Source of the DNA: Jaenimonas drosophilae
Taxonomy: Eukaryota; Euglenozoa; Kinetoplastea; Trypanosomatida; Trypanosomatidae
NCBI GenBank assembly: GCA_030849065.1
Contig: JASAON010001364.1
Location: 2,864 to 17,064 of the forward strand
Length of the DNA stretch: 14,201 bases
Direction: 5' to 3'
The notes beneath the pieces are model-generated. The model saw only the letters and a program-made list of their open reading frames with translations. It made no database searches and was not told the DNA's origin. The position numbers and the translations under genes are program-made. This document shows positions 6,616 through 14,201 of this stretch, piece after piece; position 1 is the first letter of the stretch, and each line of letters starts with the position of its first letter.

Positions 6616-9600
6616 ATGTGCTGCACAGACACCGATCTGGCCCAGCTGCTTCAGGATGTGCTGAACCCCGATAACTTTCAGCGCAATGAAGCAGAAAATC
6701 GGCTGAGGATGCTGTGTGTGACCCCTGGTGGCGCCACGCGTTTGGCTCAGCAAACGTGCAGTGGGCTGCTTTCACATAGCCAGTCCCTTGTTGCTCTTTC
6801 TACCCTGAAGCAGGTCGCCATCCCAAGCGTGCGTAGCGGTAAAGAGCTTCTGGAGGTACTTCAACTGCTGCTTCGCGCTCTTGAGAGCCGGCTGGATTTG
6901 CAAGAGTCTATGCAGAAGCAAATGGCTTCTGTAGTGGCGAAGGTTGTGACTGTAATGGAAAGCAGTGGAGATTCTCTCTGTGGCAGTAATAATCAGTTCT
7001 ACGCCAATGCAATAGCGATGATAACCGAACGAATTCAAGAACCCCTTCGCCACGATGCAACTCAGCAGTATCAGCACGGACTCGTGCTTCTCTTGGAACT
7101 CATGGAGGTTATTGCTGAAGAGTCGTTGCTGTGGGAAGAATTTCTTGGCCTAGTGCCCCACCTGCTCCAAGTGGGTCTCGCTGAGGGGGCCGCGCGCGAG
7201 GGTGTCACTTCACAGAATCTGGAGGTGGTAATGGCTAACCTTCAACGTCAGTCGCTCGCGCAGAAAGCAGTTTCCCGCCTGCTTCAGCAGTCAGTTCAAC
7301 TTTCTGGCGCCAAGGAGGCGCAACGAACATGGCGAAATTATTGGTGCGAGTACTTTTCAATCATTCAGGAGCGCTATCTAACTGTACCGTGTTCAACATT
7401 CTTTTCACAAACACTGCCCCCGAGACTTTTGCAGCGGCTCCAATTGGCACAACTCACATGTCTTTCATTGGGTGTGTCTCTTGGTGTCGATGTCCTAAGG
7501 TCGGGCAGCCAGCGTAAGACCCTCGTGACGTCTTCGCTTCCACAGGGAATTTTGATGGCGCTCAATCTTGATACTACACTATTTCACCAAATTTCAGTGA
7601 ACGGCGCAGAGAGTGAAGCTGAGTGTGACGATTTGGAAGCTCTTCTGTCACAGATCGTCTCCATGCGATGGTCACTTTTTGGTACCCTGGTACTAAGACC
7701 AACTGCAGTGCAACTTCGAAAGGAGGTGCTGGGTGGTGAAGGACCGAGTCTTGCCTATTTGCAGCTCATTCAGGCCTACACATACTTGCCGCAGCGGTGT
7801 GCCAGGGCCTGGGAAGAGGATCCGTGCAGTTTTTTGCGACAGGAGAGTGAGCGTGAGGATGAGCTATTTTGGACATGTCGTGATGTCGTGGCGTCAATTT
7901 ATGAGAAGAGTATTCAGGTGATTGGGCCAATTTTTATGCGTGACTCCCTCGAGTATTTTCATGAGCAGATTTGCGACGAAGCAAACATGTCAGGCCATGA
8001 TCACGAGCGAGAAGCCGCACTCTTTTTAATGCAACAGGTAGTGTGCAGCTGCCGCGCTGCAATAGTTCGATGGGGTGCTCCAGACTTCAGCTATTTGTTT
8101 AATATTGTTCTCTCACACGACGCTCATGGCATTCCTATTCTCGCCGCACGTGCACTGTCACTTCTCACGGAACTCGTGTTGTTCATGTCGCAATCTGGAG
8201 TAGATGTTTATCTACTCACCGATACCTGTTTGCTACCCCAAGCACTTCAGTCACTGGAGTCGTGTTGTCCGTCAGGCGATGCGCTTAACGTGGTACAGGT
8301 GTCAGCATGCAAGCTGCTCTTCCGAACAATGGATCGCTTGCGACCAAGCACGGTTGGAGAGAAATTCAGCGAAGGCCAGTTAGCATTGCTCCGGTTAATT
8401 GAGAATAGCAACCTTCACGATGAAGCTCTGTATCTCGTGTTCGACACCCTCAGGAAGTGGTTAGAGTGCGTGCACAAGCTCCATGAGCATCCAACATCCA
8501 GCGCGCCCGCACAGTATTCCCTCCACCCGACTTTTCACAAAAGCCTGTTTCAGAGTTGGCGATCCCACATTCAGGATCCAAACGTAAATGAACTTGTTGT
8601 TCCTCTTTTCCGGTTGGCGCTGTGTTCACCGGGTGGAGAGGTTGGACTGCTGGAGGAGCTTCCCTGGATTTCCAAGGTACTCGAAGATCAAACGGATGAT
8701 GCGATGAGGTGCGTGACGCCATATGTGATTAGACTTTTGAGAACATTGTTTCGTCACGGCTCTGACCAAGTAGCTGAGCAATTTGCCCAGCAATCGCTGG
8801 GGAGCTTGTGTGCACTGCTTCTCACAACTGATGAATCGGCGAGCTTGGATGCGAGCTCGGGATGTCTCAGCGCGTTGCTGCGCCGCTGCCCTCAAGTGGA
8901 TTCCATTCAAGTTGCCGCTGCACCTGCTGCGTTGGTGATGGCAATGCCAAACAACCCAACTTCAGTTTTGCCAAATCCTAGCTTATCCTCTGCGTTGGCC
9001 GCAATCGTCGTCCGCATTCTGGATCCAAGTTTGCCAGAGGTTATCCTCCGCAACATTGGACGCACTCTTGTGACGTTTCTGACGTACGCAGCACACTTCC
9101 ACGAAAGTGACATTCAATCAATTATCATTGCCAATGTCGAACGACTGCAAATGGTAAAAATGGAAAGCGTAGCGGAGCAGCTGGTCCTACCACTTGCCTA
9201 CCTTCTCCAAAAGTATCCAGATGCACTCCTCAGTCTTCTCGAGCAACGGGGACTTGTGGTTCATACCTTCGAACAGTGGCTTCCGCGGGTGATGAACTTG
9301 ACCAGCCGCTCGGATATACTGCACACATGCGAGACTCTGCTGTCGTGGCTTGGTTCCTCGCTAGCTGCTTCCCGTGATCTCAGCCAGTGCATGGTGTCTT
9401 TATCCTTCTCCATCAATACGTTGGGTCCGCAGCTCACTGCAGCGCAGCCTACATACTCCCTCCCTCTAGACCTCGCCATCGTGATCGCTGTTAACCGAGC
9501 GTTGTGTGCACTGCTCCAACGTGGAGACGCAGATGGGTTTGGTGCTAGTGAGGGATCCAGCACAAATAGTGAAGATGATAAAGGACTGTTCCGCGAAGAT

Positions 9601-9873
9601 GATGAGGATTCAACGTGGACGGAAGCAGAGGAAGTTGAAGAGGGAGAGGAAGATACTGTGCCGGCAACTGCACACACGACGGCGGCCATTCTGAGTGAGC
9701 GTCCCCACGCAGCTGTGGCGGAGGCTCAGTCACAGATGATACGAGCCTTTGCTGGTCTGCTTCCACTACTTCCCGCATTCGGGTCGCAAGCGAGCAACTA
9801 CTTTTCATCGACGGAGCAGGCCCGTATCTCAGACTTCTTGCAATTAATGCAGGCCGAGCTTGGCTCTTCCTAA
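6616..9873 (+). CDS. Importin-beta family karyopherin, possibly importin-9/Kap114-like
   Basis: The 1085-residue product is almost wholly alpha-helical in appearance, with repeated leucine-rich helix pairs typical of HEAT-repeat transport receptors. The N-terminus (LAQLLQDVLNPDNFQRNEAE at 8-27, then a second helix pair to about 72) matches the importin-beta N-terminal pattern, where Ran-GTP binds, in which a short helical segment precedes a block of the form AExxL. The length suits large karyopherins. Near the C-terminus there is a strongly acidic stretch at about 981-1013 (SEDDKGLFREDDEDSTW and the following Glu-rich run), then a final helical segment ending FLQLMQAELGSS. An acidic insertion near the C-terminus followed by closing helices recalls importin-9/Kap114, which carry histones and other basic cargo. 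The subfamily is a tentative call; a different beta-karyopherin or another HEAT protein is possible. No transmembrane segment or enzyme motif is seen. Confidence 0.75.
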   Translation: MCCTDTDLAQLLQDVLNPDNFQRNEAENRLRMLCVTPGGATRLAQQTCSGLLSHSQSLVALSTLKQVAIPSVRSGKELLEVLQLLLRALESRLDLQESMQKQMASVVAKVVTVMESSGDSLCGSNNQFYANAIAMITERIQEPLRHDATQQYQHGLVLLLELMEVIAEESLLWEEFLGLVPHLLQVGLAEGAAREGVTSQNLEVVMANLQRQSLAQKAVSRLLQQSVQLSGAKEAQRTWRNYWCEYFSIIQERYLTVPCSTFFSQTLPPRLLQRLQLAQLTCLSLGVSLGVDVLRSGSQRKTLVTSSLPQGILMALNLDTTLFHQISVNGAESEAECDDLEALLSQIVSMRWSLFGTLVLRPTAVQLRKEVLGGEGPSLAYLQLIQAYTYLPQRCARAWEEDPCSFLRQESEREDELFWTCRDVVASIYEKSIQVIGPIFMRDSLEYFHEQICDEANMSGHDHEREAALFLMQQVVCSCRAAIVRWGAPDFSYLFNIVLSHDAHGIPILAARALSLLTELVLFMSQSGVDVYLLTDTCLLPQALQSLESCCPSGDALNVVQVSACKLLFRTMDRLRPSTVGEKFSEGQLALLRLIENSNLHDEALYLVFDTLRKWLECVHKLHEHPTSSAPAQYSLHPTFHKSLFQSWRSHIQDPNVNELVVPLFRLALCSPGGEVGLLEELPWISKVLEDQTDDAMRCVTPYVIRLLRTLFRHGSDQVAEQFAQQSLGSLCALLLTTDESASLDASSGCLSALLRRCPQVDSIQVAAAPAALVMAMPNNPTSVLPNPSLSSALAAIVVRILDPSLPEVILRNIGRTLVTFLTYAAHFHESDIQSIIIANVERLQMVKMESVAEQLVLPLAYLLQKYPDALLSLLEQRGLVVHTFEQWLPRVMNLTSRSDILHTCETLLSWLGSSLAASRDLSQCMVSLSFSINTLGPQLTAAQPTYSLPLDLAIVIAVNRALCALLQRGDADGFGASEGSSTNSEDDKGLFREDDEDSTWTEAEEVEEGEEDTVPATAHTTAAILSERPHAAVAEAQSQMIRAFAGLLPLLPAFGSQASNYFSSTEQARISDFLQLMQAELGSS

Positions 9874-10217
9874 GTTCACTGCTACGCCGTAAATGTGGTG
9901 TTTTCCTTCACACCCACTTCTCGTGGAGGTGCTGTGCGATAAAAACCGCACCTCCGCAACTCTGACTGGCTGAACACTGTGTGTACCCCTCAACAAGCAA
10001 ACGAGTCAGAACAACCAAACAATTTCACTGTTGATTTCATTTCCTCTTCTCATTTTCGGTATCTCTGTTGACCGCACTGTGTTCTGGTAATAGGCTCGTA
10101 GGTGGTTCTTCGTGCTAGCCACTCAGGAACTCTTTGCACTCATCCTATCGAAGGGTGAGGGTTTGCACTGATTAGGGCTGCAAGCCACCTTCTCCTGCCA
10201 ATTTCTCAGAGGACTTA
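9874..10217 (+). other. Intergenic region between importin and coiled-coil genes
   Basis: This 344-base spacer holds the importin 3' UTR and the splice signals of the following gene. A pyrimidine tract near 10031-10058 with an AG at 10092-10093 is a distal candidate acceptor, and a stronger, closer one lies at 10186-10209. No gene, RNA or repeat is seen. Confidence 0.6.
10186..10209 (+). promoter_or_regulatory. Predicted trans-splice acceptor of the coiled-coil gene
   Basis: A compact pyrimidine tract (10186-10207) ends in TTTCTCAG, with the AG at 10208-10209. The ATG at 10218 follows after eight bases. Confidence 0.55.
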
Positions 10218-11357
10218 ATGCAATCCCGTGCATCGCACCAACAGGTGCCAATTACGTACGAGCATCGCTCAGCCGCGGTACCACAACCCCGGGCTCGTCT
10301 GAGTCGTGTCAGTGCGCAACGTGCATCTCTTGGGACCGAATCTGATGCGATTCCTCATGCTGGCGGTGTCTTTGTTAACCACAACGCCAAGCTGGGACAA
10401 GGATCCCCACTCACCGCGACCAGAAGTGGCGCTGATTTGAGCATCTTGACATTCGGTGCAAAGCATCCCCTGTCAAGCACATACCAGCGCATGCAGGATA
10501 CGCAGGATCTGAGTGTTATTGGTGTGCGAACAGGCGAAGAGCGCGTTGCCCACGGCTCGCCGAGCCGGCTTCGGCAGTCTGAACAGGGTAGCTTCGAAGA
10601 GGCCAATCTCCGCAGACAACTGACCCAGTCGAAGGCGGAATGCAAAATGCTCAGCGAAAAACTGAGCCGAAAGAAGGGCGAGACACAACGTGTACGAGCG
10701 CTTTACGCTTGCATCGTTGATGAGCTGGAGAAGAGACTGGCAACAACCACAAAGTACTTTGGTGACCGTGAAGACGCTGTGCTGACATCAACGTTGTCAG
10801 TGATGGAGAGTCTACGCTGTGGAAGTGATCGTAACCGCGATCTTCTCAAACAAATGACTCAGGAAGTTGATTCTATCCGTAGTGCTCTTGCGGCGTCGCA
10901 GCAGGCATCTGCTGCAGCTGCCCAGCAACAAGCCGATCACGCAAAGCAGTCTGCTGATCATGCGGACCTAAATGCTCAAATAGAGAGTCTCAAACGCCAG
11001 CTGGCCGATGAGCAGCAGAGTCATGCGAAGGAGAAGCTCAAGCTCGAGTTGGATCTCCGTGAGCTTCATCAGACTCAACATCACCTCATGGAGGTGCTAG
11101 AAACCCAAAAGACCCAGATTATGGAGGACCAGCTGCTAGTGAGTCAATGCCGCGTATTTGTGAAGAATGTGTGCCATCCAGGCTTCAATGTTGTCAAGGG
11201 ACCATCTCTTGAGCCGGTGGATAAGGCACGTTCAGAGCCGAGCGGCTTTGTTCTCGTCCCACTGGTAGTTCTTCTTCACGGATACGCACTTCTCCCGACG
11301 GAGGAGCGAAAGGTGGTGATAGAGCAATATGAGCGCGAAGCGGCCAAGCTAAAGTGA
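10218..11357 (+). CDS. Coiled-coil protein, function unknown
   Basis: I do not recognise this 379-residue protein. Residues 1-120 are low in hydrophobics and rich in Ser, Arg, Gln and Pro, so they are probably disordered. From about 125 to 305 the sequence is a long heptad-like helix full of Leu, Glu, Lys and Gln, typical of a coiled coil. It includes an Ala/Gln-rich stretch at about 222-245 (AASQQASAAAAQQQADHAKQ within it). The end (about 310-379) is different: a short Cys/Val-containing segment, a hydrophobic patch GFVLVPLVVLLHGYALLP (335-352), then a charged helix. The patch is marginal for a membrane span and could be a buried helix. Proteins of this build in trypanosomatids are often cytoskeletal or flagellar, but nothing here proves that. 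The start follows a good splice acceptor. Confidence 0.85.
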   Translation: MQSRASHQQVPITYEHRSAAVPQPRARLSRVSAQRASLGTESDAIPHAGGVFVNHNAKLGQGSPLTATRSGADLSILTFGAKHPLSSTYQRMQDTQDLSVIGVRTGEERVAHGSPSRLRQSEQGSFEEANLRRQLTQSKAECKMLSEKLSRKKGETQRVRALYACIVDELEKRLATTTKYFGDREDAVLTSTLSVMESLRCGSDRNRDLLKQMTQEVDSIRSALAASQQASAAAAQQQADHAKQSADHADLNAQIESLKRQLADEQQSHAKEKLKLELDLRELHQTQHHLMEVLETQKTQIMEDQLLVSQCRVFVKNVCHPGFNVVKGPSLEPVDKARSEPSGFVLVPLVVLLHGYALLPTEERKVVIEQYEREAAKLK

Positions 11358-11942
11358 CGCACATCTGCTGATAGCATGTATCATATTTTTGGAAAGCTCA
11401 ATGAGTTTTGTTTCATTTGGCTGGCGTTCCTCGGAAGCATTCGATATATGTGGGTTCATTCCAACGTTTCATCATGCTGAACACGCTCTTGGAAGTCATG
11501 GCTACCTAGGTAGCAATGCATACCATGATGGAGCACGCTTGTTTCAATCAAAAGCGCACATTTCCATTTTGACCTGCTCACACATGTGCTGCTGTGACCA
11601 CTTGACAGCACGACATCTCAGTAACAAGGTTGTACGATCCCGATTCCTGCAACAATGAGACAACTGGGTAGTGCAGAAACTGAGCATCGGAAACATCTTG
11701 AGCACAGCTCCACATTGGCGGCTCTTCGCATTGTCTCTGCACACTTCTTCCTATATTGTGCCTTGCTCCTTCTGAACTTTTACCTTGTTGCTTGCACTTC
11801 CCCTTTTCACAGAGTAGTTAGCGACCCTTGTGATCCACTAGGGTCTTCCCCACTTTCATTTCACACACACCAAACCACACATCACCAGTATTGTCCTTTT
11901 GACGGCTGGCACCATTACGCCCTCACTCACCACTTTTTCACA
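11358..11942 (+). other. Long intergenic region upstream of HSP60
   Basis: The 585 bases carry the 3' UTR of the coiled-coil gene and the leader of HSP60. A frame at 11389-11658 is open but its product (Ser, His, Cys and Phe rich, no domain) lacks a splice signal of its own and looks like chance. The HSP60 frame is open back to an ATG at 11655, but splicing at about 11812 would remove that extension. A perfect 14-base palindrome lies at 11501-11514. Nothing else is recognisable. Confidence 0.6.
11786..11812 (+). promoter_or_regulatory. Predicted trans-splice acceptor of HSP60 copy 1
   Basis: A pyrimidine-rich tract (about 11786-11808) ends in TTTTCACAG, with the AG at 11811-11812. This gives a 130-base leader without any ATG. 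A further AG at 11887-11888 is a weaker alternative. Confidence 0.5.
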
Positions 11943-13610
11943 ATGTTCCGCAGCATTGTTCGACTTCAGGGGAAGGATGTGCGCTTTGGCGACAAGGCGC
12001 GCCGCTCCATGCAGGTGGGTGTGACCCGTGCTGTTGCTGCTGTTGCTACGACCCTTGGCCCCAAGGGCCGCAACGTGATCATTGAGCAGACCTATGGTTC
12101 CCCCAAGATCACGAAGGATGGCGTGACTGTGGCGAAGGCCATTGAGTTCAAGGACCCCTTTGAGAACATGGGAGCCCAGCTTGTGCGCCAGGTGTGCAAC
12201 AAGACGAACGACCTCGCTGGTGATGGCACGACGACCTCCGCTGTGCTTGTGGACAGCATCTTCGGTGAGGGCCTCAAGTACATCGCAAAGGGCACCAACC
12301 CGATTGAAATGAAGCGCGGCATGGATGTTGCCGTTGACTATATTCAAGTAAGTCTGTTGAAGCAGAGCCGTCCAATTCAGAGTGCGGAAGATATCGTGCG
12401 TATTGCCACCATCTCCGCCAACGGCGACGCCGAGATCGGCAAGATGGTTGGAGACGCCATGGAGAAGGTTGGCCGTGACGGAGTCATCACCACAAAAGAT
12501 GGTAAAACTATGGTGACTGAGCTGGAGGTAGTGGATGGTATGAAGATCGAGCGCGGCTACGTGAGCCCCTACTTTGTGACTGACGCCAAGTCACAGAAAG
12601 TGGAGCTAGAGAATGCCATGGTGCTTGTGTCCAAGAGCAAGATCAGCTCCATTCGCACCCTCCTCCCTGCACTGAACTACGTCGCTCAAAAGGGCCGCCC
12701 ACTTCTTATTATTGCTGATGATGTAGACGGCGAGGCACTATCTACCTTGGTTCTCAACAAGCTCCAGGGCCGGCTTAAGGTGTGCTGCATCAAGGCTCCA
12801 GGTTTTGGTGACACGAAGACGGGCATGCTTGATGACATCGCAATCTACACGGGAGCTACCATCATTGGTGATGAAACTACTAAGATTGAGTTGAACGCCG
12901 ATAACTTTGATGCCACTGTTCTTGGTGGGGTGTCCAAGGTGACGGCAGACAAGGAAGATACGGTCATTCTTGGAGGCAATGGAGAGGCTGACTTGGTTGA
13001 GTCGCAGAAGGAACTGCTGCGCCAGCACATCATCGCGGAGCCTGTTAACTACAACCGTGAGAAGCTGCAGGAGCGACTGGCAAAGCTTTGTGGTGGCGTT
13101 GCCGTCATCAAAGTCGGCGGCGCGACGGAACTGGAGGTGGGTGAGAAGCGAGATCGCGTGGTGGATGCGCTGTGCGCGACGCGGGCGGCTGTCCAGGAAG
13201 GTATTGTGGCTGGCGGTGGTGTGGCCCTGCTGCGCGCCGGTGCGTCTCTGGCGAAGCTGGCAGATAGCGAGCACCTCAGCCGCGACCAGCGCATCGGTGT
13301 CCAAATTGTGCAGCAGGCGGTTCGACTCCCCGCCATGAAGATTGCATCGAATGCCGGAAAGGAGGGAGCGGTCGTGGTGGAGCGCATCCTTGAGCAGAAG
13401 GAAGATGAAGTTGGGTACGATGCTCAGAACGACCGCTACGTGAACATGTTCGAGGCTGGCATTATTGACCCCGCTCGTGTGGTGCACATGGCCATCAGTG
13501 ATGCCGCTTCCGTTGCAGGACTCATGATGACAGCCGAGGCAGCTGTGGTGGAGGCCCCAAAGGATTCGAAGACACATGCAGATCCGTCTGATGCCATGGG
13601 TATGTACTAG
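11943..13610 (+). CDS. HSP60: Mitochondrial chaperonin HSP60 (Cpn60), copy 1
   Basis: This group I chaperonin forms ring complexes in the mitochondrial matrix and folds imported proteins with its HSP10 partner, using ATP. The 555-residue product starts MFRSIVRLQ, a short basic amphipathic leader suited to mitochondrial import, then KDVRFG, as at the start of GroEL. Nucleotide-site blocks are intact: LGPKGRN (38-44), GDGTTT with D94 (GroEL Asp87) and D408 (GroEL Asp398). The chaperonin signature [12 protein letters not shown] is at 415-426. The C-terminus is short, ending AMGMY rather than in a long GGM-repeat tail. The ATG at 11943 is chosen over the in-frame ATG at 11655 because the splice acceptor lies between them and because the second copy starts at the same residue. 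A long open frame on the opposite strand (12738-13577) is a by-product of codon bias. Confidence 0.98.
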   Translation: MFRSIVRLQGKDVRFGDKARRSMQVGVTRAVAAVATTLGPKGRNVIIEQTYGSPKITKDGVTVAKAIEFKDPFENMGAQLVRQVCNKTNDLAGDGTTTSAVLVDSIFGEGLKYIAKGTNPIEMKRGMDVAVDYIQVSLLKQSRPIQSAEDIVRIATISANGDAEIGKMVGDAMEKVGRDGVITTKDGKTMVTELEVVDGMKIERGYVSPYFVTDAKSQKVELENAMVLVSKSKISSIRTLLPALNYVAQKGRPLLIIADDVDGEALSTLVLNKLQGRLKVCCIKAPGFGDTKTGMLDDIAIYTGATIIGDETTKIELNADNFDATVLGGVSKVTADKEDTVILGGNGEADLVESQKELLRQHIIAEPVNYNREKLQERLAKLCGGVAVIKVGGATELEVGEKRDRVVDALCATRAAVQEGIVAGGGVALLRAGASLAKLADSEHLSRDQRIGVQIVQQAVRLPAMKIASNAGKEGAVVVERILEQKEDEVGYDAQNDRYVNMFEAGIIDPARVVHMAISDAASVAGLMMTAEAAVVEAPKDSKTHADPSDAMGMY

Positions 13611-14084
13611 ACGTACCTGAACATGATTGAGGAGCCTTCGCTACACGTCAACAGGAGGGGGCCATTACGCCGATTCCTTCGGTTTCACTGTGCCTGCCAC
13701 GGCAGTGGAGGTGACCTTTGTAACCTTGGCAGCGACAATTATTTTGCCTTTGTCAATCAAATAAGCAGACATTATTCACACGAACACACACACTATCGAA
13801 GCCGCGCGCTGGGATTGCAGTGTGTCTTCCCATGCCTAACAACACATCACGTCACTCAGGGACCTTCTCCTCCCTCCTACCCTTCCATACACGGATACCT
13901 TAAGGGTGTTGCAATTCTCTGTCTTCTAGAACCACTCCTTGCGCCATTCTTAACCCCTCCCACTACTCCCACTACTCAACTTGTTCTCCTTCAAATAGGA
14001 CACACACTCTCACTCACCTTTTTACAGATCTTTGCTATTCATCTCTTTCATAACGTTTTTGACCCAACCTAAAACCCAACAACC
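13611..14084 (+). other. Intergenic region between the two HSP60 copies
   Basis: The 474 bases join the 3' UTR of copy 1 and the 5' leader of copy 2. A frame at 13623-14072 stays open for 149 codons, but its product has no domain and runs through a CA-rich stretch and the pyrimidine tracts, so I treat it as chance. The region is rich in C and T from about 13855 onward. A nine-base unit CCCACTACT occurs twice in tandem near 13959-13976. No further gene is seen. Confidence 0.6.
13978..14027 (+). promoter_or_regulatory. Predicted trans-splice acceptors of HSP60 copy 2
   Basis: Two pyrimidine tracts each end in an AG, at 13997-13998 and at 14026-14027. They would give leaders of 86 or 57 bases, neither containing an ATG. 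The sequence differs from the leader of copy 1, so the two genes could be expressed differently. Confidence 0.5.
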
Positions 14085-14201
14085 ATGTTCCGCAGCATTG
14101 TTCGACTTCAGGGGAAGGATGTGCGCTTTGGCGACAAGGCGCGCCGCTCCATGCAGGAGGGTGTGACCCGCGCTGTTGCTGCTGTTGCTACGACCCTTGG
14201 C
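14085..14201 (+). CDS. HSP60: Mitochondrial chaperonin HSP60, copy 2 (5' end only)
   Basis: The first 39 codons of a second HSP60 gene are present and the window ends inside the frame. Over these 117 bases it differs from copy 1 at only two sites: GTG to GAG at codon 25 (Val to Glu, base 14158) and a silent CGT to CGC a few codons later. The same short import leader and KDVRFG start are present, and the fragment ends ATTLG in the first nucleotide-binding block. It is a direct tandem repeat of the preceding gene. Whether it is full length cannot be seen here. Confidence 0.95.
   Translation, partial: MFRSIVRLQGKDVRFGDKARRSMQEGVTRAVAAVATTLG

Noticed and set aside
11501..11514. Perfect 14-base palindrome GCTACCTAGGTAGC
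   Set aside because: About one palindrome of this length is expected by chance in a window of this size, and there is no partner element or loop.
11389..11658. 89-codon frame in the spacer before HSP60
   Set aside because: No domain, low-complexity character, and no convincing pyrimidine tract before it.
11655..11942. 96-residue N-terminal extension of HSP60
   Set aside because: A splice acceptor lies inside it, and the second copy and the HSP60 family begin at MFRS, encoded from 11943.
12738..13577. 279-codon open frame antisense to HSP60
   Set aside because: It mirrors codon bias in a highly expressed gene; the product is His- and Leu-rich without a domain, and the cluster is transcribed from the + strand.
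11912..13671. Ten-base match CCATTACGCC shared by the two HSP60 flanks
   Set aside because: Matches of this length are common by chance in 14 kb, the distances to the two ATGs differ greatly, and the surrounding sequence does not align.
13623..14072. 149-codon frame between the HSP60 copies
   Set aside because: It passes through CA-rich and pyrimidine-rich UTR sequence, has no domain, and contains the splice signals of copy 2.

Overview
The window looks like a nuclear chromosome segment of a trypanosomatid (kinetoplastid) protist. Every credible gene is on the + strand, has a long uninterrupted reading frame with no sign of cis-introns, and starts just after a pyrimidine-rich tract followed by AG. 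That is the layout of a polycistronic unit processed by spliced-leader trans-splicing. All stop codons fit the standard code, with TAA, TAG and TGA each used as terminators. Base composition is moderate, less GC-rich than I would expect for Leishmania. From memory, phosphomannomutase and a tandem pair of HSP60 genes are also near neighbours on Leishmania chromosome 36 and T. brucei chromosome 10, which would make this a conserved block. I cannot name the species. An MTHFR-family gene argues weakly against Trypanosoma, because MTHFR is reported from Leishmania and, as I recall, missing from T. brucei and T. cruzi.

Layout: 1-489 is non-coding, and its first ~240 bases are strikingly GC-rich with long G and C runs. 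Then come phosphomannomutase (490-1233); an ALKBH4-type 2-oxoglutarate/Fe(II) dioxygenase with an N-terminal cysteine cluster (1551-2444); a PPP-family phosphatase homologue whose active site is dismantled (2588-3685); a 106-residue protein with a likely RIIa/Dpy-30-type docking helix pair (3802-4122); an MTHFR-family protein with several altered flavin/folate-site residues but an intact-looking regulatory domain (4272-6353); an importin-beta family karyopherin (6616-9873); an unrecognised coiled-coil protein (10218-11357); mitochondrial HSP60 (11943-13610); and the first 39 codons of a second, nearly identical HSP60 (14085 to the window end).

The genes do not form an obvious pathway, as is usual for trypanosomatid polycistrons. 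PMM supplies mannose-1-phosphate for glycoconjugates, HSP60 folds mitochondrial proteins, and the importin moves cargo into the nucleus. I see no mobile element, CRISPR array, tRNA or rRNA. The observations most worth following are the pseudophosphatase, the MTHFR-like protein with a remodelled active site, the very short predicted 5' UTRs with start-proximal upstream ATGs, and the abrupt start of HSP60 copy identity exactly at the ATG.
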